Source: Topomyia yanbarensis | Lineage: Eukaryota > Arthropoda > Insecta > Diptera > Culicidae | Assembly: GCF_030247195.1 (NCBI RefSeq) | Contig: NC_080670.1 | Coordinates: 43,819,524-43,883,523 of the forward strand | Direction of reading: 5' to 3' | DNA: 64,000 bases | Shown here: positions 10,992 through 23,396 of the stretch, one piece after another | Layout: the number at the start of each line of letters is the position of its first letter | Numbering within the stretch: the stretch's first letter is position 1 | Notes under the pieces: generated by a model | Told to the model about the DNA's origin: nothing | Seen by the model: the letters and a program-made list of their open reading frames with translations, nothing else | Database searches by the model: none | Position numbers and translations under genes: made by a program

Positions 10992-13900
10992 TATAACATT
11001 TTCTCGGAATCACTGCCGCTGGAAAGCTTTTCATCATTGTTACATATACGGATAAACATACGTGAAAAGCATAGTCTACCCTCAGTCGGATAATAGCTTA
11101 TGACCATGCTCAAGAACGCATCGATTTTTTTTTGCCACCGAAGCTTCAAGCATCAACATACAAATTGGAATTAATTTATAGGCGATGTTTGCTAATGAAT
11201 CGGCTTGTTCCGACGTTCGACCGGGCTACAATACAAGACAATTTGACAATATAGCTGGTGATGGTAGCCACAAGGGAATGGAATCACCCCAATGTAAATG
11301 AGCTTGAATTTGGCGAGCGGCTCTATACCGAATACGACATATGTTTGTCTCCAATTGGGCTCCGTTTCACGCGCAGGAATGAAATTAACATTCAGAGTAA
11401 GTTTGCTGCGGACAGCGATAGCAATATTGCGTGTTCTTTTTTGTTTTGACAAGTTCTGCCCCATTTGGTTGCGATTTCACTTTCCTCCACGCCAACCGAT
11501 GGGGAATTTAGCCAAAATCGGGTTACTCGTCTGTATGTGGGTTAATAGCGAAATTAAGAGTCAGGCTGGGTCCTGCTTTTTGATACACTGCAGCTTTCAC
11601 TGGCCTAACCATTCGATCGCGATTGCGACCACAAACTAGCTTGGGAACTCGAAACTAATTTGTGTGAGGTCCCTTTGATGCGGATTCCACGGGGTATAAT
11701 TCAATTGTTGGGTTCTGCAATCGTAAATAAATTACCACCGTGCCTGAGAGCAGCGAAAATATCACTTCAATTTTCAGTACCGTTATTCGGATGAGATAAG
11801 ATTCCCAGCATCTTTTGCCGAAAAAAATGAGGTCACAAGAAATATAAATATCAAAACTTGATCCGAAATATTTACGATCTTTTCCCAATTTTTGCCATTT
11901 CTGTGCCTTGCCAGGCAGCGGCCAGTTGCGCAGTACTTCATCGAAAATCAAATTTATTACTGTGATTAACTTAATAAACACAACGGCCCTTCCTTTCAAA
12001 TTTTCATGCACTCGTCGTCGTCGTCAGAAAGAGGAAAAAACGAAAATTATGCGATAAGAACCAGTCCTGCCTGGACAGAGCCAGCGAAAAGAAAGCAACA
12101 TAAAATGTGGATCCGCACCGCAGCAGGCCGTGACGAGCATCGGCGACGCGTCTTCAAGGAGGGGGAACCGTTCGGAGATGAGCGTGCAAGGTTGCCGTAC
12201 GACCTCGACACTGAAATATTCGCCAGCTTATTCGCACTTCGTTCGTAGAGCGGTTTAACGATGGAAACAATGAGCAATTTGGAACGGATCACCGCCAAGC
12301 CGACATGCCTACCGAGTAGTTCACGTTAACCCCCCTGCTAGTGTGAGTGTACTGGACCTGTCCTTCCCATGCCCCGCCCTACCTTGCTTGGTTGGGGTGT
12401 TAACGTTTTCTCCCTGCAAGCCTTCTGGTAGAACTACTTGAAAGCAATGGTTATATCCTGTTGATTGCAGTCCCATCACCTCGTTGTTGCTATCGTTTGC
12501 TACTAATCTCTTCTTTTTTTCAGAACAAGTGCCGTTCCTCTCGTGCTGCTATCACTCAATAATCTCGCAATTTTCTGTGGTCCTCTTTGCGAGAAGGTTC
12601 ACTATTAACACCACAGCATCCTTCCTACCGGTTGGCAGACGCATAATTTTCAACGATAAGTTTTTATTGATCCGCAGTAAAGTGATGTTCGGATCAAGTT
12701 CTCCGGGCGGTTTTGCACAAGACTAGACTAAACGTTGGTGGTGAACGAGAAAGAAAAGCGCTACGATTCAGCAAGGTGTTGTAAAATGTTTATAATTAGG
12801 CAGTTAATTCTTTTACGGCTTCCAGTTTTACTGACGAAGCGGGCTTTCCAGCGAAGAAGTACCAATTGAATTAGAAGCGCGTTATGACACTGGGTAATGA
12901 AACTGATTTTTACAGAAACTTAATTCGCAGACAACAATTCTAGAGAATGACTCAGAATTCTACATGTTCTTGTTTTATGATCATTATTTGATTAGTCTCA
13001 GTTATTTGCAAACCGCCGTTGCTCCTTTAAGTACGATTCACACGATACATCAGGCTTCCGCCACCGGTACGGAACGTCAACGGAACGTGATTAGTTACAT
13101 GCAGTTAAATGGAAACATTCACAAACAACATCAACGGCTCGGAACGTTTTGACGTACGGCACATGCAGCGATGCCAACCTTCCAGTTTAAACTGGATTCT
13201 TCTATTTTTTTTTTACAACATCCATACAAACAGACAATCGGAAAAATCTTCCAGTTTTTTTTAAATTTGAGCCAATTTTTTCCAGTTTTCTTTAAATATT
13301 CATTTATTTAATTTTTTTCTCGCAAATTGTAACTTGATTCATAGAATTTTCAAGCAAGCGATATGCCGTACATTGTGTCAAATATTTTGATGAACTTTTG
13401 TAGAATTCAACGTATGTTATGTTTGATTGCGGAAAATGTACGACTACTATAAATAACGAAAATAATGAATTTTGTGAAGGTGGTAATTATCAGAGTTTTT
13501 AATAGTAGAGTTGCGTAAAGAGGATTGGCAACATTGGACCAATCATTGGTCTTTTTTAAATTTTGGCAACCTTTTATTTTTAGTAAAATTTCAAATGACT
13601 TCACCCGAACGCTTCAGTTAGAAGTTAGCTTTGCGCATTTAAAAATTTAAAATTAAGTGTTTAGTTTTATTTTGTAAAAATCAGTACGATAAATAACATC
13701 GTATAAAGAATTTAAGCTTTTTCCGGTTCTCAACTGATCCGCAACTAAGAACGAAATGCATTGATTTTTGCCGCTTGTCGTCTGATTGGGGTGTGACAAG
13801 AAACAATCGAATTGGCAACGTAAGATAAATTTGAATAAGTACATATGTATAAGTGGACTGCATACACAAATTTGTCAAAATTTTAGCTGCACTTTAACTA

Positions 13901-14220
13901 TGAGAAATACCTTCATATTTCCACTGTCGGTGGAAGATTATTAACATTACCCAGAGCTGTTCCGGTGTTTGAAATAGTGCCAAATTTGAATATCAGTGAA
14001 CATATATTTTTTAATAATTGTCATTAAGCGAAATATTCCTGGTTTGAATAATGTTAATATTACATAATTGAATTTTTTCTCATAATTATAATCACATAAT
14101 AACGATACTCCCCACGCATTCGAGCATTGTTATTCTTCGTGTCCGATAGGTAGACGTTTTGAGTGTTCAATAGGTAGATTTGCTTCAGTCTTTGCGCAAC
14201 TGTTCTTTATAAACTGTGGT
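10992..14220. other. Long stretch without supported genes
   Basis: Open frames at 12006-12248 (plus, 80 aa, basic, serine-rich start) and 12484-12726 (plus, 80 aa) have no recognisable motif and are no longer than chance allows. Near 13163 a motif CAGCGATGCCAACCTTCCAG looks like one end of a MITE, but no matching other end was found. I see nothing else. Confidence 0.4.
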
Positions 14221-14343
14221 AATTATCTGCGCTGATTGGTCCATACAATTCAACCAAGCAGCGGCCCCTTTGTCATCTAATGAACTGCGATATACGTAGA
14301 AATATAGCACATAAGAATAAAATCGTCAGTTTGCTTTCTGACC
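14221..14343 (-). repeat. Inverted partner of the repeat at 210-350
   Basis: It is the reverse complement of 210-350 with scattered differences, and shares CTGCGATATACGTA and CAGTTTGCTTTCTGACCT. Confidence 0.65.
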
Positions 14344-14387
14344 TCGTACGCTGTTAAAAATCCATATACTTTATGTATTCCACACAC

Positions 14388-14590
14388 CCAGTCACCAAAT
14401 TTTCTGGCAGAGACGGTTCTGCTAGACTTTTGTCAGTCTTTGTATGGTAACCCTGGTATGAGAACTCTGCCAGCCTGCCGGCTCGAATGCAACAACCGTT
14501 TCTGGCAGAATTTTTCGCCTTACGGTTACTAACATTTTTTTCTGCCAGATTTCTGCCAGGCACGTACCGGCAGGACCGGTTCTGTACCGC
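14388..14590 (+). repeat. Dispersed repeat with repeated CTGGCAGA motif
   Basis: The start (CCAGTCACCAAATTTTCTGG then CAGAGAC and GTTCTGCTAGA) is repeated at 61299. After about 70 bases the two copies diverge. The octamer CTGGCAGA or its complement recurs several times inside. No TIR or coding region is visible. Confidence 0.6.
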
Positions 14591-14887
14591 TTCGGGTTTT
14601 TCTTCTATTTTCTCTTTATTTTTTTAAATTTTAAATATATTTATAATAAAAACATCTTCCGTAATTAAAGACATGAAATTACCATGTTTTAAAAGTTTGC
14701 GAATCTGAAGAGAAGAAATTTTATTCATGAATAAAAAAATACAATATTTGAGCATAAAAAATGACGAATTCAAGCGATTCAAAAGTGATAAAATTTAGTA
14801 CGGTTATATATGTCATCCATTCCATTCCATTCCAGTGTTGTGTATAGACGTAAACATCGTCAATAAATAGTAGGGTGTGATCTGTTC

Positions 14888-14985
14888 AAAACCCGAACCC
14901 GACCCGAATCCGAAACTTCCAAATTCGAAAAACCCGAACCCAACCCGAACCCGAGAAATTCAAATTTGAAAACCCGGAACCCGAC
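14888..14985. repeat. CCCGAACCCGAC-type short repeats
   Basis: Repeated CCCGAACCCGACC-like hexamer variants alternate with AAATTC blocks. It may be a subterminal region of a TIR element, since TAGGGTGTGATC precedes it, but no second end was found. Confidence 0.5.
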
Positions 14986-15303
14986 CATCTCTATTATACT
15001 CATGCAATTCCCTATCTACAAAACAAGTTTATAAATAAATTACGTAAATACACATTTTATTTACGTTCACTTACCGTTGAAAATCACTAGCAAGAGTGAT
15101 AATCCCAAATCAATTAGTTGCACACGTCCATGGGCAGCCATGTTGTAGAAGGTTGAACATGATTTTGAAGATTCCTCATTTGGCAGAAAACATGAAGCTC
15201 ATAGACAAACCCTAAAAAATCAATATGATGACACATAAAATTGAAGTGCAGCGACGCTTTTTCATATTATAAAGTAAGACACTTACGACCAATTTCTTCA
15301 CTA

Positions 15304-15394
15304 GATGAAAAACTGTTTTCGCTGAAAACCAGTTTTCGGATTGCTGGGTAACAGTTAGCCGAAAACTGGGTTTCAGCGAAAACCGGCTTTCATC
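15304..15394. repeat. Small foldback (36-bp arms)
   Basis: GATGAAAAACTGTTTTCGCT at the left pairs with AGCGAAAACCGGCTTTCATC at the right, and the arms continue with AAAACCAGTTTTCGG against CCGAAAACTGGGTTT, around a spacer of about 20 nt. It looks like a tiny foldback MITE. Confidence 0.75.
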
Positions 15395-15562
15395 CAAGTG
15401 GCCGTTAAATTTCAAGTGTGAAATTTTTGAAAAGAACACGGTAAACATTTGAATGTCCACAGTGTTATGAAACTTAAAATTTATGTGTCAAAACACTTTC
15501 AGAGAAAGTGTATACTATTTACAGTGTACGTTTCATATCAGCTCAAACTCTTCGGTTGGAAT

Positions 15563-17386
15563 CAGAGCTGTCATTTATACAGATTTATCTAGGGTGATGT
15601 GCCTATTATGGCAGTAGAGCCTATTGTGACCCTATTTCGTACCCCTTGGTTTCGAACCAAGCATATGAGATAATGACACTATCGATTTGGCTAAAACAGG
15701 TGAGAAAAAATAAGCTCAAGTTATATTCTTTATTTGTTGTGCACATATGTATTTAGAACTATCCTCTAAATCCAACTTTTAATTAAAACAAAATCACCTT
15801 ATTGAAATATCTACTAATCCGCCTCACTCACGTAGTGAACCGAAACTGGATGCAACGGCGCTTAGCAAAATAAACACTTATGAGCCAGCATTTACCGCCT
15901 CATATCTCGTTATTCCAGCACAAATATATTAAACATTGCACTGATACATACCTTTATTTTAGTTGGAGAACCTTTTTATGATAATTTCACTTTAAAATCA
16001 CTCGTCAAACACTAGAATAGGCCTAGTGTTATAATAGGATAAAACTAAATACGGGGGTTCCTATTATTGGCATGTTTTGCTGATACACTACCACAATCAA
16101 AACTAACTTTTTGTATCCATCATGCAGAAAAGAATTATCAGTGCGGCCAAACCAAAACATGAACTTGTAAATATAATGTAATGCAATTTCAGGTATAAGT
16201 AATCAATTATTTCAAGTTATTCAACTAATTGTTGATTGCAGATATTTTATTTTCATCTGCACATACAATTCGGATTGCGAGAAAGCAATGTGTGATGTGA
16301 AACTTGTCATTCCAGTTGCTAACCTTCGAATGGTTTTTTTTTCTGCGTGTGCAATTCTGGGCGCTCTTCTACTAACAGCTGATGAGTTTCATTGATGTGC
16401 GTGATGTTTACGTTTGTTTTGATCGGCTGAAAAAAGCAGAATGATTCGTTTTACAAATCACATGTTGGCGTCCATGATCTGGATACCTAGTTAGAATCGA
16501 CGCAAATGGAATATGAGGCATTGCGTTTCAACTAGATTGTTTTTCGATGAGGTGGAAATTGGCACACCCATGAGGCGATAATTGGATCGTTGAGGTGGGA
16601 ATAGATGCTCAGAATGGAACATTTATTTGCATTTATGCTGAAAATTGAGGCAATTCTGCTAAGTAAGCATTATAAAGATGTTTAAGTAACAGTACACTGA
16701 TACTTTATTCTGAGAAAGGTTATAGATAATATGGCTTCTTTTAAAGTTGTTCAAAAAATAGTGCGACACTCTCCCTAATGGTGCCAAAATAGGCTCATCA
16801 CCCTATATTATACAAATTTTTAAGCGCAGACCTGATACAGAATACAGATTTTCAATACACAATACAGATTTATGCAGATTTTTTGAAATTTCAATTGACA
16901 ACGTTATTGACGGACACTTCCGGCAACCGTTTTCATTAAGAATAGCCATTTGTTCAACAATTTATTGTTCACTGAACCATAACATTTTTTTTTATTAAAA
17001 AAAATCAAAATCTCATGAACCGGAAAATGTACAGATTGCTGCAAAATACTTAAACGCTTTTTTAATGTTTGAATTTATAGTAGACAATGCTTAAAACTTT
17101 TAAATACGTATCAATTATCGAAATTCCTTGTCTTCAAAAAAAGACATACAGATTTTTTTATAACGAGGATACAGATTTTCAAAAATATCTGGTAGCTCTG
17201 CCTCGAAGTCATGGAAATTTGACTTACATTTTAATCTTCATAGAACGGGCATCAATCATTTTTTGTTAAATTTGGGAAAAAACTTTTATAATTCAAAAAC
17301 TGGCAGAATAAGAGGTTTGTTATTTTGTCTGGAAGCTGCAAAAAACTCTGGCTGTGCCAGATAAATCTGGCATGATGGCATCCCTG
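15563..17386. mobile_element. TIR element, GGATGCC/CAGATTTATC type, interrupted
   Basis: The left end CAGAGCTGTC...CAGATTTATCT and the right end (reverse complement CAGGGATGCC...CAGATTTATCT) form imperfect TIRs. Internal AT-rich sequence repeats ACAGATTTT motifs. The element is split by the 1.2 kb insertion at 15592-16803 only 29 bases from its left end. Flanking duplications are not recognisable. There is no transposase. Confidence 0.6.
15592..16803. mobile_element. TA-flanked TIR element (GGGTGATG...CATCACCC)
   Basis: The left end GGGTGATGTGCCTATTATGG is the near reverse complement of the right end CCAAAATAGGCTCATCACCC, with TA on each side, as expected for Tc1/mariner-type insertion. The 1.2 kb interior has no transposase. 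A roughly 40-bp remnant combining both ends of the same family lies near 59570. Confidence 0.78.
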
Positions 17387-18058
17387 ATTAGAAATTTTTT
17401 TTTCGCATCGGAGCGGCAAACGATTCGTATACATATTGTCGCGCTTATAATAAAATCTCACATTGCGGGCGTCTGAAAGGCGCATCAAATATAACCGCAG
17501 TTGCTCCGCAAGCAGATTTCAGTGGAGCTTTATTTTTCTGCCAGCTGTGTGCTTTTGAAAAGCTTCAAGGAAAAGCTGCCTATAAATTTATACAGGCGGC
17601 TGTCACGCGCCTATCTCAATTGAGCTTTCATATAATCGCATATCGAGCGATTATCGTGCAAGGCACAATAGGATTACACACCAAAAAATAATGAAATTTA
17701 AACGACATGTAAATCAATACGAATGTAAACATACAAAGATTGAATCAAAAATTTGATTGAAAATTACGTTGAAATCAATTGGAGCATCAAACAGCATACA
17801 ATTTTACGCTTTCATTCGTGCAATATCACATGTCGTTCATTTTACAGCAGTATTCGAGTAGAAATACATTGAAGTGGATTGGTTTTCCGTTTAAAGAAAC
17901 TGTAATTTTCAATCCACGTGTATAATTATACGAAAATTCGTAGAAGAAAGCACGACAAGTCGTGTGTATTTATGGTGGAACTTCATTTTACATTTATATT
18001 AATGCTCCAAATATGTGCATGAAAATAAACTTAAAATTACTAAATATTTTTTTCTGTG
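17387..18058. other. Intergenic, no gene seen
   Basis: AT-rich sequence without a supported feature. Confidence 0.4.
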
Positions 18059-18405
18059 TAGGGCTCGTCGCGGTTGCGGTAATTACCGCACCCGCATCGC
18101 AAAATCTGCGGTGCGGTGAGACACTTTTTCTCTCAGATGCGGTGCGGGAAAGAGTTTTTACCGCAACCGCACCGCAAAAAAAATGATAAGGTGATAATTT
18201 TGATTATTCTAAATTAATAAACAGACTGCTACAACAAAAGAAAATCTAGCTGTGTCCGAAATATTTGCACGCTATTATTTTTACGACATATTTTGGACTG
18301 GTTCTAAGTTAAACATATTTTGGACTAGTTCTTAATTAAATTTCAAATACATAAAATTCAAGATCCAAATAGACAAAATTATTAGATCATTTAAAAACAA
18401 ATTTT

Positions 18406-19740
18406 TGCCTTTCTCAATAGAAAGGTATTGCAATTGCTCTGAAAACCGACTTTTTAACGGAGGCCCGGAGGGCCGAGTGACATATACCATATACTGAATC
18501 GAACAGTTCGTCGAGTTCGGCAAATGTCTGTGTGTGTGTATGTATGTGTGTATGTATGTATGTGTGTATGTGTGTGTGTATGTGACCAAAACTGTCACTC
18601 ATTTTTCTCAGAGATGGCTGAACCGATTTTGACAAACTTAGTCTCAAATGAAAGGTGCAACGTTCCCATAGGCTGCTATTGAATTTCTAATGGATCCGAC
18701 TTCCGGTTCCGGAATTACAGGGTGATAAGTACGAACACGCAGAAAATGTCGATTTTAATAAATTCTGCAATGAATGTATAAAGGTGAAAAATTTTCCAAA
18801 ATATGACCACAACTGCTTCGATTTGTAGTATTAGGTCACTAACATCCATTCAAAGTCTATTTGGCCACATTGGCCACCATCCTCGGTTCCGGAAGCCCCG
18901 GCGGAAGTATCTAAATTCAGAATAACAGTCACATCGGTTTCTCGGAGATGGCTAGACCGATTCGACTAAACTTGGCCTCAAATGAAAGGTATTGCGTCCC
19001 CGTAAATGGCTATTTAATTTCATCCCGATCCGACTTCCGGTTCCGGAGTTACAGGTTGTGGCGTGCGATCACATAGCAAATTGTGATTCAAACCGATACT
19101 CCGATGAAAGCAAAAAAGGTAAAAATTTCGCTAAAATGTCTCTCAAACAACTTAAATTTGCTGTTCTAGGTCACCGACGGCCAACCAAACTTTCGTTGAC
19201 TACATTAACCACCATAGACGGTTCCGGAAGTGCCCGGGAAAAGCGGCCATCTTTCAAAATTTACGAACTCACATCAGTTTCCCGGAAATGGTTGGGCCAA
19301 TTTTCACAAACTTAGTCCCAAATGATAGCTATAATATCCCCATAGATGTCTATAAAATTTCGTACGGATCGCTTATACGGTTCCGGAAATATAGACTAAA
19401 CCGTCCGGTCACATATGAAATTCCCATATAAGCCGGAACTCAAATTTTTTTTCAAAGGGGGGACCACATGAAATTTCAGAAATCGAATTCGTATTTTTGA
19501 TGCCATACATCTTTAAAATGCATGAAACGTCGAGATTTTATGTTATCTCGAAAAAAATTTTTTTTATAAAAATCGACTTTTTGGGACTTTGCCGATTTCG
19601 CAATATTACCGTGGCTGTTTTTTTTTCAAAATTTTAGAACTCGAACTCTTTTAATGAATATAAACAACGCACACATTCTCGTGATTCATAATTGAGAAAG
19701 GCACAATTGCACCGCTAGGTGGATTAAAATAGGTTTTTTT
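18406..19740. mobile_element. TGCCTTTCTCAAT TIR element with 336-bp tandem units
   Basis: TGCCTTTCTCAAT at 18406 pairs with ATTGAGAAAGGCA at 19691-19703. The right side continues into a CAATTGCACCGCTAGGTGG end that is also seen at 5254-5275. The interior holds a microsatellite (18525-18583) and about two and a half diverged tandem units. Equivalent GAGATGGCTGAACCGATT-like blocks start at 18611, 18945 and 19285, and each is followed by TCCGACTTCCGGTTCCGGA-like sequence. No protein is encoded. Confidence 0.75.
18525..18583. repeat. GT/AT microsatellite inside TIR element
   Basis: Interspersed TGTG and TATG units form an (ACAY)n-type tract on the minus strand. The same position in the related copy at 4.6 kb is the junction with the R1-like LINE. 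Confidence 0.9.
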
Positions 19741-20516
19741 TCACTTAAATCCAGTTTAAAAGTGCATCACTTCTCTCGATTTCTGTTGGAAATCGTGGAA
19801 TCGTTTTCGATATCAATTTTTCAACTGTGAATTTTGATTAATTTAAAGGAATTAGAGATGAACTAATTATGCTGGGACTTAAACACAACCCAAAGAATAT
19901 AATTATCTTCATCAAACCAAACGAATTTGGAGTAATTGACAGTAAAGGACAAAAATGTATGAAAGCGTCCAAAATAAGGAGGGGTCCAAATTAGGATGAT
20001 TATTCTATCATTCGTTCATCAACATTGTATTTCTATCTTCTTTGATTGCTGTGTAATTTCAATGTGAATTTTTCTGCAGTCAATTTTATTGGACTCTTAC
20101 TCAAAAAGAATGCTACATAGCTTTTTTTTCGCGTACTTCCATTCAAATTTACTATAATTTTCTACCAAATTAAGTCCTAATATTTTTCAGCTATGACCAT
20201 TTTGTAGCTTTTTTTGCCAAATGCCACATAGTTTGACTTTCGTTCGCTTCAATTGAAGTTTTGGAATTGGCTCTTTTGGAAAATATTAGAAGAAAATACA
20301 TTAAATGCTAAAACTTTCGAAGTAGCCTTTTAAATACATCTGTTTCTTGAAGAATGCGGAAGTTAAAGTTTTGAGATATTTTGTCCGTATACCCCTTATT
20401 TTTAAAAATCATTTCTGCTGTATGCTACAAATCACACATTTTTTGTAGTTTTTGTAATGTTCAATAATTCTGTACCGGTTGAGACCGGACTCCTGATTAG
20501 ATGTAATGTATAGAGC

Positions 20517-20753
20517 CAGTGGCGGATCCAGGGGGAGGGTCTTGGGGGTCCAGACCCCCCCGAAAATTTTTAACTTCTTGGAAAATTTTAAAATATTTAT
20601 TTTATTTTAAGTTCAAAATTATTCCAAACCAGATTCGATTACCCAAACTGATTTTAATTTAATGAGGATATTACATATTACGTATTGTACAATGAACATT
20701 TCAAAGTCGAAATTTTGGACCCCCTCCGAATTTTTTTTCTGGATCCGCTCCTG
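20517..20753. mobile_element. hAT-type MITE (CAGTGGCGGATCCAG), 237 bp
   Basis: The ends CAGTGGCGGATCCAGGGGGA and (reverse complement) CAGGAGCGGATCCAGAAAAA are inverted. TATAGAGC flanks both sides (20509-20516 and 20754-20761), a perfect 8-bp TSD. A second copy lies at 25063-25309. There is no coding capacity, so it must be moved by a hAT transposase elsewhere. Confidence 0.92.
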
Positions 20754-21743
20754 TATAGAGCAATTTTTTTCCGTCAAATATGGCGTCGTTCTTATTGATG
20801 AAATACAATATGTTTTTATTTCACTGTATTGGAATATATGCGCTACTATATAGAAGTACTGGTATTTCGACTTTAAATTTTTTTTTGTGAAATTCCTTTA
20901 AGAAATGTAAAATTCCTACGTAAATGCGAAAATCATTCATTTCATTTTCATATGTCAAAACATTGAAAATATAGAAATTGAAAGAAAAAAATATGCAACT
21001 TCATTTCTTATTTTTATTCCACATTTGTCAATTAACTGAAGGGTTGCTAAAATAAAAGTTTTCCTATTACTGCAGTAGAACGTTTTTGAATGTAATGTTT
21101 GCCTTAAATTGTACGGAAGTTTATTAATAGAAAATGCAAAAGTTGATTTTTTCATAAACATTACATTCTGAGGAGTCTCTTAAAGTTAAATTTCGTGTGA
21201 ATAAGAATAACATTTTATTATATATGGTTACACAAATGTACAATTTTTCAATACTATTTCTAAAAACATAAAACATTTCTCGCATTTACCGCATTACCGC
21301 GCGGTGCGGTGCGGTAAATAAAGTGCGGTTGCGGTAAGCGGTGCGGTTTTATTATTTTTTTGCGGTTGCGGTGCGGACAATCCATTTACCGCCCACATCC
21401 GCACCGCGACGAACCCTACCCAGTAATACACCCCTCACGTTATGCTGGATTTGGAAGTAATGCTAGATTCATTCTATAACCTTGAAGAAAGGATTAAATG
21501 ATTTAACATTTTTCATTCCAGTGTACGTGTACCACATGGAATTTTCCGAGGGCAAGCACGTAATAATCTTACGTAATTAGTTACTTTAAGTACCATTAAG
21601 TACCATAAAGTACATTCAGTACCGCATAGATTTAGAAAAGTACGCGTCAAATTCATTGTACTTTAATTACAGAAATGAATTTAAGTACAGCGCCTTAGTA
21701 CTTTAAATACGTACCCATCGACATCAGGTTCATTAAGTACCTT

Positions 21744-22839
21744 TTTTAATTCGTTTATTTGGCACGACTCAAGGCGTTGGCTTCACGGAGCCGTAGGTAT
21801 TTTATATATTTACATGATGTAAAAATTAAATCTGAACAATTAATACAATATTAATTGTTCCGATCGCGTACGCGCGGCTTGCCATTGCGCGCGGAGATCC
21901 GTTTTCGTGTCGGGGAAATATTTGCATCCACGTCAACTGTATCATGCATATTTCTGTCGTCATCGCACATGTCCGGGTCATCATCGGGGTTAACGCCTTG
22001 ATGTTCGCGATCAGGTGTTGTTCCTAATTGCTGTCCCTTTCAGGTTACGAGTGTGAACCCTCCGTCGTTGCTAGTAGCTCCCTCAATGATGGTATTAGCT
22101 GTTGAGTTTGTGGTATTCGACGCGGCTTTCGCAGTTGTCATTATTGCTTAAACAGCAGCTACAAATTTGGCATTTCTTCCTGTAGATGAGCTTTGCTTAG
22201 CGGTTTCTGGACAGGGTTGCCCGTAATGTGCCGTTTCCGCATTCTCCTCATAAAAACACCATTTGCAATATTTGGAAAGTAGTTCCTCCATGTGTCCTCC
22301 GTAATGGATTCCAATTTTTCGAAAAACGACATAAATCTTTTAATGGCCACTTTGCAAGTACGTGGTGCCAAATCATATGATTTGACTTCCACGTTGACGT
22401 TATCCATATACACAGGGATCTTGATTTTAGCGGTGTCACAATCCAGCACGTGTTTCAAGTTGTTTTGCGCAATAAATCTTTTCGCCTGGGCGAATTTGTT
22501 GAACGTTATCAGCACCGCGTGCCTGACGTGCTCCAACTGGATGAAGCTGACTTCCGAAAACCGAAGCTGCACTTTCACCTTCAGCAAATGTTCCACATCA
22601 CCAATGCTTGTTCTTATGCGAAAAGACCGGAAGTCAATGGCAACCGTGTTAGTCCGAAGAAAAACATTTTGTTGATGAGACTAAGTCATCTTGATAGATC
22701 ACACAAGAGTAATAGTAACGGTTCTCTTTGTTCTACAGACAATGCACACAAGAAAAGGCAACTGTTGGCGCTGGCTTGGGTAGCAGCAGAGAGCACACTG
22801 GTATTGTGACTGAGGCCTTTGGTGGTTGAGAATAGTCTG
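21744..22839 (-). mobile_element. ORF1-only non-LTR element with 13-bp TSD
   Basis: This 1.1 kb minus-strand insertion is flanked by CATTAAGTACCTT on both sides (21731-21743 and 22840-22852). It contains an upstream leader (22839-22690), a complete-length but damaged ORF1, a short 3' region and a terminal CCAAATAAACGAATTAAAAAA-type tail. No ORF2 is present, yet both ends are defined by the duplication, so it is not just a truncated LINE. It must have been copied by another element's reverse transcriptase. Its tail matches the I-clade element at the end of the window. Confidence 0.8.
21851..22689 (-). pseudogene. ORF1 (gag) of ORF1-only element
   Basis: Translation from the ATG at 22689 hits a stop at codon 3, then runs SHQQNVFLRTNTVAIDFRSF and continues open to 22159 (VLITFNKFAQAKRFIAQNN; SYDLAPRTCKVAIKRFMSFF). 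A deletion with frameshift near 22240 removes the zinc-knuckle section kept in the 8.7-kb copy. The C-terminus continues in another frame (NTTNSTANTIIEGATSNDGG, then SPTRKRISARNGKPRVRDRN) to a stop at 21851. It is a nucleic-acid-binding LINE ORF1 of undetermined clade and is not functional. Confidence 0.78.
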
Positions 22840-23271
22840 CATTAAGTACCTTATTAAGTACAACAGAAGTATTTTAAAATACTTTCATTATTTATTTTAA
22901 TTATATTCAAAATACGTTGGAATTTTTAATACGACGCACTCGAACCTGCTAGTGTTTGCCCCGCGGAATTTTCTATCTGAAATACCGAAATAGCTGATTT
23001 TAATGTAACCGTGCAGAATTTCAGCATTAGAATTAACAGCCTAAGTGTTTTCTACTTCACTTCAGCTTTGTCTCTGGCATTACACTGGTCTACAAAATCA
23101 TTTTTTTTGTGCGGGGTTGTGATAGTAGTTTTATGGGTAAACCAGATGCGCTGAGTTAAAAAATGACCATAGTTCTTACCGGCGCGCTTCTGTTTTTGAG
23201 ATTTTTCCATAAATTGGTTTTTTACTAGTCAGTGTTGATTTTTTTTCTAAATTTTCCGAATTTACAAACTG

Positions 23272-23396
23272 CCCAAGCAACCAGAAGCTCAGATAATACT
23301 TAAAAAGCACATTTTAAAGTTCATATAAAGTTCTTAGCAAACTTCGGAGCTCCTTAATGCATGCAGCTCCCTTATACACACTTTTGGTTGCTTGGG
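23272..23396. mobile_element. 125-bp MITE (CCCAAGCAACC) in foldback arm
   Basis: CCCAAGCAACCA at the left pairs with TGGTTGCTTGGG at the right. The opposite foldback arm reads straight through this point (ACAAACTGTATCAAAT), so it gives the empty site. The duplicated bases are TG. Confidence 0.88.

Larger units (their letters stand above)
18061..21416. mobile_element. GCGG-rich TIR element, 3.4 kb, nested insertions
   Basis: The left end GGGCTCGTCGCGGTTGCGGT and the right end (reverse complement GGGTTCGTCGCGGTGCGG) are inverted and flanked by TA. Both ends carry clusters of GCGGTTGCGGT-like subterminal repeats (18061-18180 and 21290-21416), which stand out strongly in an AT-rich setting. Inside are a TIR element with tandem units (18406-19740) and a hAT-type MITE (20517-20753). 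The remainder (19741-20508 and 20762-21285) shows nothing coding. Confidence 0.78.
21540..22930. repeat. AAGTAC-rich repeat split by ORF1-only LINE
   Basis: AAGTACC/TTAAGTAC motifs recur many times in 21580-21743 and again in 22841-22885. The ORF1-only LINE sits exactly between two copies of CATTAAGTACCTT, so the two parts were one repeat before the insertion. Confidence 0.65.

Noticed and set aside
14888..14985. CCCGAACCCGAC run as a CRISPR-like or satellite array
   Set aside because: Units are irregular and short, there are no spacers of constant length, and the genome is animal.
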